Positions 37,649-47,034 are shown, numbered from the stretch's first letter. The stretch is DNA of 64,000 nt from Cyclobacteriaceae bacterium (GCA_022841475.1 JALHRJ010000016.1:28381-92380); one strand, 5' to 3'. Program-made: numbers and translations. The notes: generated from the sequence alone by a model not told the origin.

Positions 37649-38998
37649 TTACTTCAAGTCCGAAAAATCAAACGAGGTTTCAAGAAACTTGGTGGTAAAT
37701 TTTCCTGAGCGGAAGATGGCGTTATCCATCAGCTTAAGGTGAAACGGAATCGTTGTCTTTACTCCTTCAATGATAAATTCACTCAAGGCGCGCTTCATGC
37801 GCGTGATTACTTCTTCGCGCGACTGACCGGTAACAATAAGTTTACCAATCATTGAATCGTAGTTGGATGGGATTGTATAGCCGGCATACACATGACTGTC
37901 TACACGCACACCATGACCACCCGGCTTGTGGAGGTTAATGATCTTTCCGGGCGATGGCCTAAACCCGTTTGCCGGATCTTCCGCATTGATCCGGCATTCC
38001 ATCGCAAATAAGTTAGGGTAATAGTTAGTGCCTGAAATGGGAACCCCGGCTGCAACTTTAATTTGTTCCTTGATCAGATCGTAGTTGGTCACCTCTTCCG
38101 TAATCGGGTGCTCCACCTGAATCCGCGTATTCATTTCCATGAAATAAAAATCTCCGTGCTTGTCGACCAGGAACTCAATCGTGCCTGCTCCTTCGTAATT
38201 GATTGCCTTAGCGCCTTTGATGGCTGCTTGACCCATTCGCTCGCGCAACTCCTGGCTCACCACTGGTGAAGGCGTTTCTTCTACTAATTTTTGATGTCTG
38301 CGTTGAATCGAACAATCGCGCTCGGACAGATGACATACTTTTCCGTATTGATCGCCTACCACTTGAATCTCAATATGACGTGGCTCTTCAACAAATTTTT
38401 CAAGGTATAATCCATCATTGCCAAAGGAGGCGGCTGCTTCACGTTTTGCATCGTCCCAGGCTTTCTTAAATTCTGATTCATCATTGATGATGCGCATACC
38501 TTTGCCACCACCACCCGCAGTTGCTTTCACAATCACTGGGTATTTAATCTCCTTGGCAATTTTTAAGCCCTGTTCTATTGATTCAAGTAAACCTTCGGAG
38601 CCGGGAATACACGGAACGCCAGCTTTGATCATGGTCGCTTTAGCCGTAGCCTTGTCGCCCATGGAGCGGATCATGTCAGGCGTAGGACCAATAAATTTGA
38701 TGCCATATTCATGACATACCGAAGAGAACTCGGCATTTTCAGAAAGGAAACCATACCCAGGATGAATGGCATCGGCATTCGTAATCTCTGCTGCAGAAAT
38801 TATACGAGGAATATTGAGATATGATTCTTTGCTGGGCGGAGCGCCAATACAAACAGCCTCATCGGCAAAACGTACATGCAGGCTCTCGCGATCAGCGGTT
38901 GAATAGACAGCCACCGTTTTGATATCCATCTCTTTACAAGTGCGAATAACCCGTAATGCGATTTCACCGCGGTTTGCAATTAATATTTTTTTAAACAT
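37649..38998 (-). CDS. accC: Biotin carboxylase subunit of acetyl-CoA carboxylase
   Basis: A 449-residue ATP-grasp enzyme that carboxylates biotin on AccB. It starts [20 protein letters not shown], has the ATP-grasp glycine loop [12 protein letters not shown] (about 160-171), the [11 protein letters not shown] segment and the [14 protein letters not shown] motif near 290. Length is standard. It lies downstream of accB, 91 bp apart, with a hairpin in the gap that could set the relative level of the two subunits. Confidence 0.97.
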   Translation of the reverse strand: MFKKILIANRGEIALRVIRTCKEMDIKTVAVYSTADRESLHVRFADEAVCIGAPPSKESYLNIPRIISAAEITNADAIHPGYGFLSENAEFSSVCHEYGIKFIGPTPDMIRSMGDKATAKATMIKAGVPCIPGSEGLLESIEQGLKIAKEIKYPVIVKATAGGGGKGMRIINDESEFKKAWDDAKREAAASFGNDGLYLEKFVEEPRHIEIQVVGDQYGKVCHLSERDCSIQRRHQKLVEETPSPVVSQELRERMGQAAIKGAKAINYEGAGTIEFLVDKHGDFYFMEMNTRIQVEHPITEEVTNYDLIKEQIKVAAGVPISGTNYYPNLFAMECRINAEDPANGFRPSPGKIINLHKPGGHGVRVDSHVYAGYTIPSNYDSMIGKLIVTGQSREEVITRMKRALSEFIIEGVKTTIPFHLKLMDNAIFRSGKFTTKFLETSFDFSDLK

Positions 38999-39030
38999 AG
39001 ATTTAATTCAAAGTTCAAAAGTTACCATTC

Positions 39031-39073
39031 AAGATTAGTAATTCTAAAGGCTCGATGTGGAATTACGAATCTT
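39031..39073. repeat. Inverted repeat between accB and accC
   Basis: Two 14-nt arms, AAGATTAGTAATTC and GAATTACGAATCTT, match at 13 of 14 positions around a 15-nt loop. It lies within the gap of the accB-accC pair and lacks a T run on the coding strand, so it could be an mRNA stability or attenuation element, or a dispersed intergenic repeat. Confidence 0.5.
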
Positions 39074-39089
39074 AAAATTCGATCCGTAC

Positions 39090-39650
39090 TTAGTCCAGTT
39101 CTACCACAAAGAGTGGCTGATCATATTCAACAGGAGATGAATTTTCGACCACGGCTTTGATGATGGTCCCCGAAACTTCCGATTCAATTTCATTAAAAAG
39201 CTTCATGGCTTCAATGATACATACAGTTTGTCCTTTCGTGATTTTGTCGCCAACGGAGACAAAGGAAGGAGAATCGGGATTCGCAGATCGGTAGAATGTA
39301 CCGATCATGGGCGATTTAATTTCTACCGTATTTTTTGAAGCGGCTACTGGCTTTTCAATTTTTTCAGTCGCAGCGGTAGCAATCGGTACCAGGGGTGCCG
39401 TGGTAACAGGTATTGGGGCACTCATCACCGGTGTCGATGATTTGATCACCTTTTGATCCGGTTCGCGTTTAACGTGTAGTTTTAATTCTTTTGTTTCAAT
39501 ATCAACTTCATTCAGGCCTGAATGCGCAATGAAGTCGATAAGGTCTCTGATTTCAGAAGTTTTCATTTCAGATTGAGTTTTAGAGTCAGAGGATCCGCTT
39601 GTAGCAGATGTTTTTCCATTTTCTTTAGAAGCGATAATTTTCTTTGCCAT
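39090..39650 (-). CDS. accB: Biotin carboxyl carrier protein of acetyl-CoA carboxylase
   Basis: A 186-residue carrier. The C-terminal biotinyl domain has EAMKLFNEI with the biotinylated Lys150; a Pro/Ala/Thr-rich flexible linker (about 72-105) and a short N-terminal domain (TSEIRDLIDFIAHSGLNEVD) precede it. The Ser/Lys-rich first 30 residues are an N-terminal extension beyond the usual length. It starts 5 nt after efp ends, so efp-accB-accC is likely one transcript, a common arrangement. Confidence 0.96.
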   Translation of the reverse strand: MAKKIIASKENGKTSATSGSSDSKTQSEMKTSEIRDLIDFIAHSGLNEVDIETKELKLHVKREPDQKVIKSSTPVMSAPIPVTTAPLVPIATAATEKIEKPVAASKNTVEIKSPMIGTFYRSANPDSPSFVSVGDKITKGQTVCIIEAMKLFNEIESEVSGTIIKAVVENSSPVEYDQPLFVVELD

Positions 39651-39655
39651 GGTAT

Positions 39656-40219
39656 TTATTTAACGCGTTCTACATATTCACCGGTATCGGTTTTTATTTT
39701 GATGTTGTCGCCTGTATTGACAAACAGGGGCACTCTTATTTCGGCACCAGTATCAATCGTTGCTGCTTTTAACGTGCGTGTAGCCGTGTCGCCCTGAACG
39801 CCAGGCTCTGTATACGTTACATTTACAACCACTTGCGCGGGAGCTTCTGCCGTGATAGGGGTTGTTCCATTTTCAAACGCGATTAGAAGCGTAACGCCTT
39901 CTTTAATATATTTTACAGAATCACCGAGCAGCACTTTGTCGAGATAAATCTGTTCAAAGGTGTCGTTATCCATACATACCAAACTTTCTCCATCCAGATA
40001 TAAATATTGATATTCTTTGGTTTCCACGCGAAGTTGATCTACCGAGTCGCCCGGACGAAAACGATTCTCAACAATTTTTCCTGTTCGTACACTTCTCATT
40101 TTTAATTGATAGAAGGCCCGCAGATTACCGGGTGTGCGGTGTTGTAATTCTTCAACTTGCACAACTTCACCGTTGTATCGAATGTAATTACCCTTGCTCA
40201 GGTCAGAAATAGTTGCCAT
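39656..40219 (-). CDS. efp: Elongation factor P with Asn at the loop tip
   Basis: A 187-residue EF-P with the three beta-barrel domains: KOW-like N-terminal domain, OB domain and C-terminal domain ending GDNIKIKTDTGEYVERVK. EF-P relieves ribosome stalling at proline runs. The loop that carries the modified residue reads RTPGNLRAF at residues 28-36, placing Asn32 where E. coli EF-P has the modified Lys34 (KPGKGQAF) and other bacteria have a rhamnosylated Arg. No epmA/B or earP homologue is in the window. Followed at 5 nt by accB. Confidence 0.96.
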   Translation of the reverse strand: MATISDLSKGNYIRYNGEVVQVEELQHRTPGNLRAFYQLKMRSVRTGKIVENRFRPGDSVDQLRVETKEYQYLYLDGESLVCMDNDTFEQIYLDKVLLGDSVKYIKEGVTLLIAFENGTTPITAEAPAQVVVNVTYTEPGVQGDTATRTLKAATIDTGAEIRVPLFVNTGDNIKIKTDTGEYVERVK

Positions 40220-40286
40220 AAAAAATCAGACTTTAATTTACAAATGAATTGAATAATAACAATTTAATAAATCCGGCATTCGCTTC

Positions 40287-41285
40287 TTACTTGCTGTCGT
40301 AGGCCCATTTTACATAAACGGCACCCCAGGTAAATCCACCACCAAAAGCAGCCATTAACAGATTGTCGCCTTTTTTAAGTTTCTTTTCAAAATCCCACAA
40401 TAGGAGCGGAATGGTGCCAGCCGTTGTATTTCCATAACGCTCTATATTCATGAGTACTTTATCTTCACTAATACCGATGCGACTTGCGGTTGCATCAATA
40501 ATACGTTTGTTTGCCTGATGGGGCACCAGCCAGTCAATAGTTTTGGCGGTAAGATTATTTCGTTCTGCTACCTGCGCTGAGATATCAGCCATGTTGGTAA
40601 CGGCAAACTTATAAACGGCAGCACCTTCCTGGTAAACGTAATGCTGATGTGTATCAACACTGTCGTGTGATGCAGGCATCCGACTTCCACCTGCTTTCAT
40701 GTGCAGATAGGCTTCACCATTTCCATCACTCTTCAACATCCAATCCATAACACCAACATCTTCTGTGGTAGGTTCCAGTAAAACACAACCCGCTCCATCA
40801 CCAAAAATGATGCAGGTGGTGCGATCAGTATAATCAACAATGGCAGACATTTTATCACCCCCCACAACCACTACTTTTTTATACACACCCGATTGGATAA
40901 AGGCTGCTCCTGTTGACAGAGCATAAAGAAATCCAGAACAGGCTGCTCCCATATCGTAACTGAATGCATTGGTAGCGCCAACGGCCGAGGCTACAATGTT
41001 AGCGGTAGCCGGAAAGGTCATATCCGGTGTTACGGTTGCAAAAATTAGTAAATCAATTTCTTTAGGGTCGATTTTAGTTTTTGCCAGCATCTCTTTTACT
41101 GCGGCAATTCCCATCACAGATACGCCCTGATTCTCGCCTTTTAAAATTCTTCGCTCTTTAATGCCGGTTCGGGAGGTGATCCATTCGTCATTGGTTTCCA
41201 CCATCGTCTCCAATTCTTTGTTAGTAAGAATGTAATCCGGAACATATCCTCCAACACCGGTAATTGCTGCTCTTATTTTATTCAT
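40287..41285 (-). CDS. fabH: Beta-ketoacyl-ACP synthase III
   Basis: A 332-residue thiolase-fold condensing enzyme that starts fatty-acid chains from acyl-CoA and malonyl-ACP. The catalytic triad is visible: Cys116 in DMGAACSGF, His256 in VPHQANKR and Asn286 in ERYGNTTAG. The ATG at 41285 ([14 protein letters not shown]) is preferred; another ATG at 41300 would add five residues. It lies between efp and rpmF on the same strand. A terminator at 41321-41357 separates it from rpmF, so its main promoter probably lies in the short gap. Confidence 0.95.
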   Translation of the reverse strand: MNKIRAAITGVGGYVPDYILTNKELETMVETNDEWITSRTGIKERRILKGENQGVSVMGIAAVKEMLAKTKIDPKEIDLLIFATVTPDMTFPATANIVASAVGATNAFSYDMGAACSGFLYALSTGAAFIQSGVYKKVVVVGGDKMSAIVDYTDRTTCIIFGDGAGCVLLEPTTEDVGVMDWMLKSDGNGEAYLHMKAGGSRMPASHDSVDTHQHYVYQEGAAVYKFAVTNMADISAQVAERNNLTAKTIDWLVPHQANKRIIDATASRIGISEDKVLMNIERYGNTTAGTIPLLLWDFEKKLKKGDNLLMAAFGGGFTWGAVYVKWAYDSK

Positions 41286-41320
41286 ACGTTGGGTTGGCAT
41301 TTTTATTTTGCCATCTGCTT

Positions 41321-41357
41321 AAAAAAAACAAATGCCCGATTGATTTTTCAACCGGGC
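41321..41357 (-). terminator. Intrinsic terminator after rpmF
   Basis: Read on the minus strand, arms GCCCGGTTGA and TCAATCGGGC pair at nine of ten positions and are followed by a T-rich stretch (A run at 41321-41328 on the plus strand). It lies 93 bp beyond the rpmF stop and 36 bp before the fabH start. Confidence 0.82.
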
Positions 41358-41449
41358 TCTGAAATGTATGTACGTCAACTCGTTTGTTTGTCGAAATGAC
41401 AAGCAAGACAAGAATACTTCTTTCGCTTAGTGGGTATGATCATGGCGTG

Positions 41450-41641
41450 TTAAGCCAGAACCTCCTTTTCCATCACCACGTTGCCTTTATAATAGAGCTT
41501 TCCTTCATGCCAGAAAGCGCGGTGTGGCAAGTGATTTTCACCAGTGGTAGGGCAAACCGCCATTTGCTTGGCTGTAGCCTTGTAATGAGTTCTTCTTTTA
41601 TCTCTACGGGTCTTCGAGGTTTTTCTTTTCGGATTTGGCAT
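41450..41641 (-). CDS. rpmF: 50S ribosomal protein L32
   Basis: A 63-residue basic protein starting [20 protein letters not shown], the standard L32 N-terminus. The zinc-ribbon part is degenerate: [17 protein letters not shown] has a single Cys where zinc-binding forms have four, which is usual in this phylum. It follows the DUF177 gene by 14 nt, the conserved yceD-rpmF pair, and is followed by a terminator. Confidence 0.97.
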   Translation of the reverse strand: MPNPKRKTSKTRRDKRRTHYKATAKQMAVCPTTGENHLPHRAFWHEGKLYYKGNVVMEKEVLA

Positions 41642-41655
41642 AACCTATACTTTAT

Positions 41656-42168
41656 TTATTTTAACTTTTTCAATTTTTCCCACCGTGGGTCTATGGTTTC
41701 ACTTACTTCCTCATCTTCGGAAGTGCTGTAAACTATTTTTACTTCATTGTCATCACTTTCTTCATCCACCTGAAATTTTGGATGAAGCTTTTTGATTGGA
41801 ATTGCTAAAGCAATGAATTCGTAGATGTATTGTCCTATATCGAGGCTATCCTGATCGCGGGTAATAATCACAATTTCATCACTGACTTCCTGGGCTTCGT
41901 CACCGTATTTAAACAGGATCTTTTTAGCCACTTCAATGGGATAATCAAAGGGCTCTAAAGACCTGTCGCACTCCAGGTGTACCAGGCCGGAAATCTTAAA
42001 ATCAACCTCAATGAACGTTTCCTTCTTGTCAAGAATTACGTGTGCATCTATCAGGCCGCTGGAAACTACCTCTTTTCCATACTTTTCAAAAAATCCATCT
42101 TTTATTTGATAATCAAAAAGATGGGCTTTTTTGGTCAGCCCGATGATATTGACACTAAATTCTTTCAA
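41656..42168 (-). CDS. DUF177 (YceD-like) protein
   Basis: A 170-residue soluble protein of the YceD/DUF177 family, linked to 23S rRNA processing or ribosome assembly in other bacteria. It shows the central VHLECDRSLEPFDYPIE segment and a Glu/Asp-rich C-terminus (QVDEESDDNEVKIV) before DPRWEKLKKLK. The start is TTG at 42168: an in-frame TAA lies four codons upstream and no ATG precedes the family N-terminus, so a non-ATG start is required here. Position directly before rpmF confirms the identity. Confidence 0.88.
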   Translation of the reverse strand: MKEFSVNIIGLTKKAHLFDYQIKDGFFEKYGKEVVSSGLIDAHVILDKKETFIEVDFKISGLVHLECDRSLEPFDYPIEVAKKILFKYGDEAQEVSDEIVIITRDQDSLDIGQYIYEFIALAIPIKKLHPKFQVDEESDDNEVKIVYSTSEDEEVSETIDPRWEKLKKLK

Positions 42169-42282
42169 CCCGAAGGGTTTTTAAAATGAGCGGGCAAATT
42201 TATCAGTAATTATTGGAATTACGCCCCGGGAACTGTGAAATTTTGCGTTTCCTTCAATTTTTGGCCAAAATGAACCATTTTA

Positions 42283-42669
42283 CTACCAATACTCCGCAAA
42301 GACCCTAGCTTTAATTTCCTCAACTGGTTTTTTGTTGATATTTTCAAGTAAATAGTCCACAACATTTTTCTTAAACCCCAGTTTGATGGCAATGCTTTTG
42401 GTGAAGATGATCTCACTTTCAAAAACCTTTTGATCGGCAAAAATAAGGTCTATGCAGTCTATTAAATAGCTGAATTTCTGGTCGTTGGAAAGTGCTCCCA
42501 GGGTATCTATGGGTTCCGGATTCCGGATAAGCTGGTTTACTTCCTCTTCCGGAAACTTTCGGTCCTGTGCTATTTTCAAAATCATCTCCCGTTCTGCCTT
42601 TGCAAAATGCTTGTCGGCTTCAGCGAGTTGAATCAAAATGTTCAGCTTTTTCTTGGTAACGATATCCAT
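42283..42669 (-). CDS. TerB-like helical protein
   Basis: A 128-residue all-helical protein. The pattern KLNILIQLAEADKHFAKAEREMI followed later by IDCIDLIFADQKVFESEIIF shows two repeats of an A-D-x-x-x-x-x-E motif that resembles the TerB/DjlA tellurite-resistance fold, in which acidic residues can bind metal. There is no signal peptide. It lies between the DUF177 gene and pdxA, and its function is unknown. The fold assignment is moderate. Confidence 0.65.
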   Translation of the reverse strand: MDIVTKKKLNILIQLAEADKHFAKAEREMILKIAQDRKFPEEEVNQLIRNPEPIDTLGALSNDQKFSYLIDCIDLIFADQKVFESEIIFTKSIAIKLGFKKNVVDYLLENINKKPVEEIKARVFAEYW

Positions 42670-42757
42670 TAATCATCTACAGTTTACCAAATCTACCATT
42701 AATTGAGTGTATAAATGGGTTAATGAGTTGAGAAGTTACAAAACCATGTAAGGTTCT

Positions 42758-43786
42758 CTACTTTTCTACCAATTGTGTACTGCGATTTTTAATAATATCA
42801 CAGGCAACATACATGGCTTCACGCATCGATCCTTCATTCGCTAGATTTTTTCCCGCCAGATTGTAGGCCGTTCCGTGATCGGGGGAGGTTCTCACAAACG
42901 GTAACCCTGCGGTGTAGTTTATGCCCGACTCAAAGGAAAGTGTTTTGAACGCAACAAGTCCCTGATCGTGATACATGGCTACTATACCATCGTATTTGGA
43001 GTGCTGCCCGGAAGCAAAAAAACCATCAGCAGGGTAGGGGCCGAAAATCAATTTCCCTTTCGTCTTCAAGTCCTGAATAACGGGGCGGATTACATCAATC
43101 TCTTCCTTACCCAGCAACCCTTCATCACCGGCATGTGGGTTTAGACCCAGCACAGCTATTTTGGGTTTGCTGATGAGAAAGTCTTTTTTTAATGTCAACT
43201 CCATTAATCGGATCTTAAGTTCCACTCTTTCTCTGGTAATGAAAGATGAAATGTCCTTAACCGGGATGTGCTCCGTTACCAACCCTACTCTAAGGTCATG
43301 CCCTACCATCAGCATCAGACTTTCACCGGCATTAAATTCCTGCGTCAGGTATTCCGTATGACCCTGAAAGGGGAACTCTTCACCATGAATGGTATTTTTG
43401 TCAATCGGTCCCGTTACAAATCCATCGATGAGTCCTTCACGAACTTCTTCCACTGCCTTCTTCAGGCAAAGCAACGCGGCCCGGGCTGTTTGGCGCGAGG
43501 GCTGGCCGGGATTGATTTCAATCACTTCATCCCAGCAGTTTACTACATTAATGGCTTTTGGAAAAAATTGTCCTTTCGTTTTCACCTGACTATAATTGAA
43601 TTCTTCCAGGTTCATCATCTTGCGATAAAACGAAAGTACTTTTGTAGAGCCGTATACAACAGGTGTCATTAAATTTAACAACCTGTGGTCAGCAAGCGCT
43701 TTAATAATCACTTCCGGGCCAATTCCGTTAAGATCACCAAGTGTAATGCCGATGCGGGGTTTATCTACAGTATGAAGTTGAGTCAT
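42758..43786 (-). CDS. pdxA: 4-hydroxythreonine-4-phosphate dehydrogenase
   Basis: A 342-residue metal-dependent dehydrogenase of pyridoxal phosphate synthesis. It begins KPRIGITLGDLNGIGPEVII and contains GPIDKNTI, the metal-binding HTEYL (His of GHTEYL), NPHAGDEGLLG, AMYHDQGL and RTSPDHGTAYNLAG, all typical of PdxA. It is followed 88 bp downstream by the TerB-like gene and is divergent from rsmA. Confidence 0.96.
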   Translation of the reverse strand: MTQLHTVDKPRIGITLGDLNGIGPEVIIKALADHRLLNLMTPVVYGSTKVLSFYRKMMNLEEFNYSQVKTKGQFFPKAINVVNCWDEVIEINPGQPSRQTARAALLCLKKAVEEVREGLIDGFVTGPIDKNTIHGEEFPFQGHTEYLTQEFNAGESLMLMVGHDLRVGLVTEHIPVKDISSFITRERVELKIRLMELTLKKDFLISKPKIAVLGLNPHAGDEGLLGKEEIDVIRPVIQDLKTKGKLIFGPYPADGFFASGQHSKYDGIVAMYHDQGLVAFKTLSFESGINYTAGLPFVRTSPDHGTAYNLAGKNLANEGSMREAMYVACDIIKNRSTQLVEK

Positions 43787-43905
43787 GAATCAAATAGTTG
43801 AAATTGTCTTCCCTGCAATTTAAAGGAATTTTCTTGTTTTGATTTTATACTTTGCAGTTTGCCTGGATTTAGAATTTGTAAATACCCATTACCGTACTGA
43901 ATGAG

Positions 43906-44688
43906 ATGGTGCGTCCTAAAAAACACCTTGGTCAGCATTTTTTGAAAGATAAAAATATTGCCTCGCGCATAGTTGATTCGTTAATTCTCGCGCCTGGGCA
44001 CACGCAGGTACTGGAAATTGGGCCGGGCACCGGAGTGCTTACTCAATTTTTAATACTAAAACCAAATTTGGATTTGCGGCTCATTGAAATTGACCGGGAA
44101 TCTATTGCCTATCTGAAAGAGCATTTCCCTGAACTCAGCACGCAGATCATGGAAGGCGACTTCCTTGCGAATGATCTAAGCAAAATTTTTAAAGACGATA
44201 TTCATATCATTGGCAATTTCCCCTATAATATTTCTTCACAAATTTTTTTTAAAGTACTGGATCACCGGTCTCAGGTAAAACAGGTGGTATGTATGTTGCA
44301 GAAGGAAGTGGCTGATCGGATTGCCGAGAAGGCGGGCAGCAAGACCTATGGAATCCTCAGTGTACTCTTGCAAGCGTATTATGATATTGAGTATCTATTT
44401 AAAGTTCCGCCTGGAGTTTTTTTTCCACCCCCCAAGGTGATGAGTGCGGTGATCCGTCTTACTCGTAACAAACGAATGAAGTTGGATTGTGATGAACTAC
44501 TTTTTAAAGCGGTGGTGAAACAAGCTTTTCAAAACAGACGCAAGACCTTGCGCAACGCATTGAAAGTTCTAAATTTGCCTGCCTCGTTTTTGAGCCATCC
44601 AATATTGGATAAACGTGCTGAGCAATTGGAGGTAGATCAATTTATTTTTATAACCCGGCAATTAGAAATTTCCCGTGAAGCACGTTGA
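43906..44688 (+). CDS. rsmA: 16S rRNA dimethyladenosine transferase
   Basis: A 260-residue SAM-dependent methyltransferase (KsgA) that dimethylates two adjacent adenines near the 3' end of 16S rRNA. Visible motifs: KKHLGQHFLKDKNIA at the N-terminus, SAM-binding LEIGPGTGVLT (about 37-47), GDFL, and the catalytic NFPYNISSQI (about 107-116). The C-terminal helical domain has FQNRRKTLRNAL. The start is the ATG at 43906. It overlaps mgtE by 14 nt. Confidence 0.96.
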   Translation: MVRPKKHLGQHFLKDKNIASRIVDSLILAPGHTQVLEIGPGTGVLTQFLILKPNLDLRLIEIDRESIAYLKEHFPELSTQIMEGDFLANDLSKIFKDDIHIIGNFPYNISSQIFFKVLDHRSQVKQVVCMLQKEVADRIAEKAGSKTYGILSVLLQAYYDIEYLFKVPPGVFFPPPKVMSAVIRLTRNKRMKLDCDELLFKAVVKQAFQNRRKTLRNALKVLNLPASFLSHPILDKRAEQLEVDQFIFITRQLEISREAR

Positions 44689-46027
44689 ATTTGAGTTGAA
44701 TAAGGAATTTCGTGACCGCTTTCAAGAGGCCTTGGATGCACGCGATGGTGATTTTATTCGCGACAGCCTTCAAGAGGTGAATCCGGCTGATATCACAGCA
44801 CTCCTTTATGAGTTTAATGGCGAAGAATCAAAATATGTTCTCGACTTACTTACCCTGGATGTTCGCGCTCGGATTATTAACGATCTGGATGCAGACACCC
44901 GTAAGAACTTTTTGAGCAACTACACCACCGAAGAAATCACCGAAGTTGTAAATCTCCTTGACTCAGATGATGTAGCGGATATTCTAAACGAGTTACCCAT
45001 CAAGACCAGCGAAGAAATTATCGCCAGACTTGATGCTGACCTAATGTCGCAGGTGATTGACCTCCTTCGCTATGATGAGAACGTGGCAGGTGGTCTGATG
45101 GCCAAAGAATTAATTAAGGCGCGGGATCATTGGACGGTGGTACAATGTGTGGAGGAAATAAGAAAGCAAGCCGAAAATGTTACCAAGTTCTATGCTGTTT
45201 ACGTGGTTGATGATGCCGATAAACTGTTGGGTCGGGTATCCCTTCAAAAACTAATCTTGTCCGATCCCCGAACCATTGTAAAAGACATATTTGATGAGGA
45301 TGTGGTGGCCGTAGAGACTTATATGGAAGATCGGGAGGTGGCTGAGATTATGAGTAAGTATGATTTGGAATCAGTGCCTGTTGTAAACGTGCAGGGTAAT
45401 CTGGTGGGCCGTATTACCATTGATGATGTGGTGGATGTAATCACGGAGCAGGCTGAGGAAGAACGACAACTGATGTCGGGTATCACCGAGGATGTTGAGG
45501 AAGATGATAGCGTCTGGAGAAACACACGAGCACGCTTACCTTGGCTGCTTATAGGTATTTTGGGAGGCATGGTGAGCGCTCGCTTTATGGGCTTTTTCGA
45601 AATGGAAATAGCCAGGATAACGGCAATCGCTTTTTTCATACCCCTTATTCAAGCTACCGGTGGCAATGTGGGTATTCAGTCCTCATCCCTGGTGGTGCAG
45701 AGTTTGGCAAGCCCGGGTTTTGTTGAAGAAGGGCTCTGGAAAAGATTGCTAAAGGTTTTTAGTGTAGCTATCCTCAACGGTATTTTCTTATCCGTGGTAG
45801 TGTTTGGAATAACATGGTTGGTATTTGGGTACGATTCACTTAATACAGTTGTATCGTTGGCGCTGTTCTTTGTAGTAGTGTTTGCTTCTTTTATAGGCAC
45901 TGTTACTCCGTTGATACTTAACCGGATGGGTTTTAATCCAGCCCTTGCATCGGGTCCCTTCATCACAACTACCAACGACCTGTTAGGCTTAGCGGTATAC
46001 TTTTTTACGATTCATATATTGTTGTAG
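44675..46027 (+). CDS. mgtE: Magnesium transporter MgtE
   Basis: A 450-residue Mg2+ channel. N-terminal superhelical MgtE_N domain (residues about 25-130), two CBS domains (about 135-255, with DVVDVITEQAEEE at the end), then five membrane segments in the C-terminal part with the conserved TGGNVGIQSSSLVVQSLA and a late NDLLGLAVYF. Rising Mg2+ binds the cytoplasmic part and closes the pore. The start is a GTG 14 nt before the rsmA stop (KHVEFELNKEFRDRF), consistent with translational coupling. No Mg2+ riboswitch is possible upstream since the start lies in rsmA. Confidence 0.94.
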   Translation: MKHVEFELNKEFRDRFQEALDARDGDFIRDSLQEVNPADITALLYEFNGEESKYVLDLLTLDVRARIINDLDADTRKNFLSNYTTEEITEVVNLLDSDDVADILNELPIKTSEEIIARLDADLMSQVIDLLRYDENVAGGLMAKELIKARDHWTVVQCVEEIRKQAENVTKFYAVYVVDDADKLLGRVSLQKLILSDPRTIVKDIFDEDVVAVETYMEDREVAEIMSKYDLESVPVVNVQGNLVGRITIDDVVDVITEQAEEERQLMSGITEDVEEDDSVWRNTRARLPWLLIGILGGMVSARFMGFFEMEIARITAIAFFIPLIQATGGNVGIQSSSLVVQSLASPGFVEEGLWKRLLKVFSVAILNGIFLSVVVFGITWLVFGYDSLNTVVSLALFFVVVFASFIGTVTPLILNRMGFNPALASGPFITTTNDLLGLAVYFFTIHILL

Positions 46028-46149
46028 GGTTTGGTATATTTAATGGGGTTGTGTACAGAAGTAAGCATAATCTCCATTCAGAAGGTATTTAAAGGTGATT
46101 CATTCTGCTTTTTTGTTTTTATTTGATGATATAACCAAAAGTATTTTTT

Positions 46150-46173
46150 ACTTCAAAATGACTATTTTGAAGT
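46150..46173. promoter_or_regulatory. Perfect palindrome upstream of the pentapeptide gene
   Basis: The arms ACTTCAAAAT and ATTTTGAAGT are perfect complements around a GACT centre. It ends 15 nt before the start codon of the pentapeptide-repeat gene and lacks a T run, so a repressor operator or a 5'-leader hairpin is more likely than a terminator. Confidence 0.5.
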
Positions 46174-46188
46174 CTTCAGCGAGTATTT

Positions 46189-47034
46189 ATGTCGAGATTT
46201 AAGAAGTTTAAAACGGGTATTCATGAAAAGTTCAATGTTATCATTGAGCGACCTATTCTTACAGCGTCACTTGTATTAGCGGGTGTTTCAGTATTAGTTA
46301 TCAGTTTAAGCATCAAATATTACATCTCAGATTTTAATAATTTCTGGCCTCAGATCCTTGCCGAGGCTCATGGAATGATTTTCGATATTACGATTATTGG
46401 TATCCTCCTATTTTGGTTAAATCAAAGCGGAGAAATCCGTCAACGGATCAGGTTCTATCGCGATGAAATTGATGACTTTCGATTATGGGAATCGGATGAA
46501 GCAGCGTTTAGAACAGTAGGTAACATCAAGCGATTAAACAGGCATAAGATTCAGGAAATTAATCTCGTGAATTGTTTCCTTGCCCGCACCAACTTGAACT
46601 ACGTAAATCTGAAAGGTTCAAATTTAAATTCAGCAAATTTTTCGAGTTCATCGCTTATCGAAACTAACCTTGAAAATACCCGACTCAATCAAACCAACTT
46701 TGAAAATTCTAACCTGAATCAAGCTATACTAAAAGGTGCGTATGCCAGTGGCGCTAATTTCAAAGATGCCTTTTTGATTAAAGCACAGTTTGAGAATGCT
46801 TTCTTAATTAAAACTAATTTTAAAAATGCTTTTTTAATGGAAGCCAATTTATCCGGTAGCTATTTGATGGGTGCCGATTTCGAAAATGCCAGCTTATATA
46901 AAGCTGATTTGAGAGGCGCAAAAGGTCTTACATTGGAACAACTTACAAAAGCAAAGACATTATATCTTGCCAAATTTGACGATGAGATTCTGGAACAAGT
47001 GAAGACTACTATTCCTGAACTGGTGGGTTCTTGA
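46189..47034 (+). CDS. Pentapeptide-repeat membrane protein
   Basis: A 281-residue protein. Two hydrophobic segments (ILTASLVLAGVSVLVISLSI at about 21-40 and AHGMIFDITIIGILLFWLN at about 59-77) anchor the N-terminus; from about 135 to 245 there are some 20 pentapeptide repeats of the A(N/D)LxX type (NLNYVNLKGSNLNSANF, GANFKDAFLIKAQFENAFL), forming a right-handed square beta-helix on the cytoplasmic side. It closes with a non-repeat helix (TLEQLTKAKTLYLAKF). Repeats of this kind can bind protein or mimic DNA, but no partner is indicated. Monocistronic, with a strong terminator after it. Confidence 0.88.
   Translation: MSRFKKFKTGIHEKFNVIIERPILTASLVLAGVSVLVISLSIKYYISDFNNFWPQILAEAHGMIFDITIIGILLFWLNQSGEIRQRIRFYRDEIDDFRLWESDEAAFRTVGNIKRLNRHKIQEINLVNCFLARTNLNYVNLKGSNLNSANFSSSSLIETNLENTRLNQTNFENSNLNQAILKGAYASGANFKDAFLIKAQFENAFLIKTNFKNAFLMEANLSGSYLMGADFENASLYKADLRGAKGLTLEQLTKAKTLYLAKFDDEILEQVKTTIPELVGS

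Noticed and set aside
44500..44674. Mg2+ riboswitch (M-box or ykoK-type) before mgtE
   Set aside because: The start codon lies inside rsmA and there is no room for a leader; no such structure is visible.
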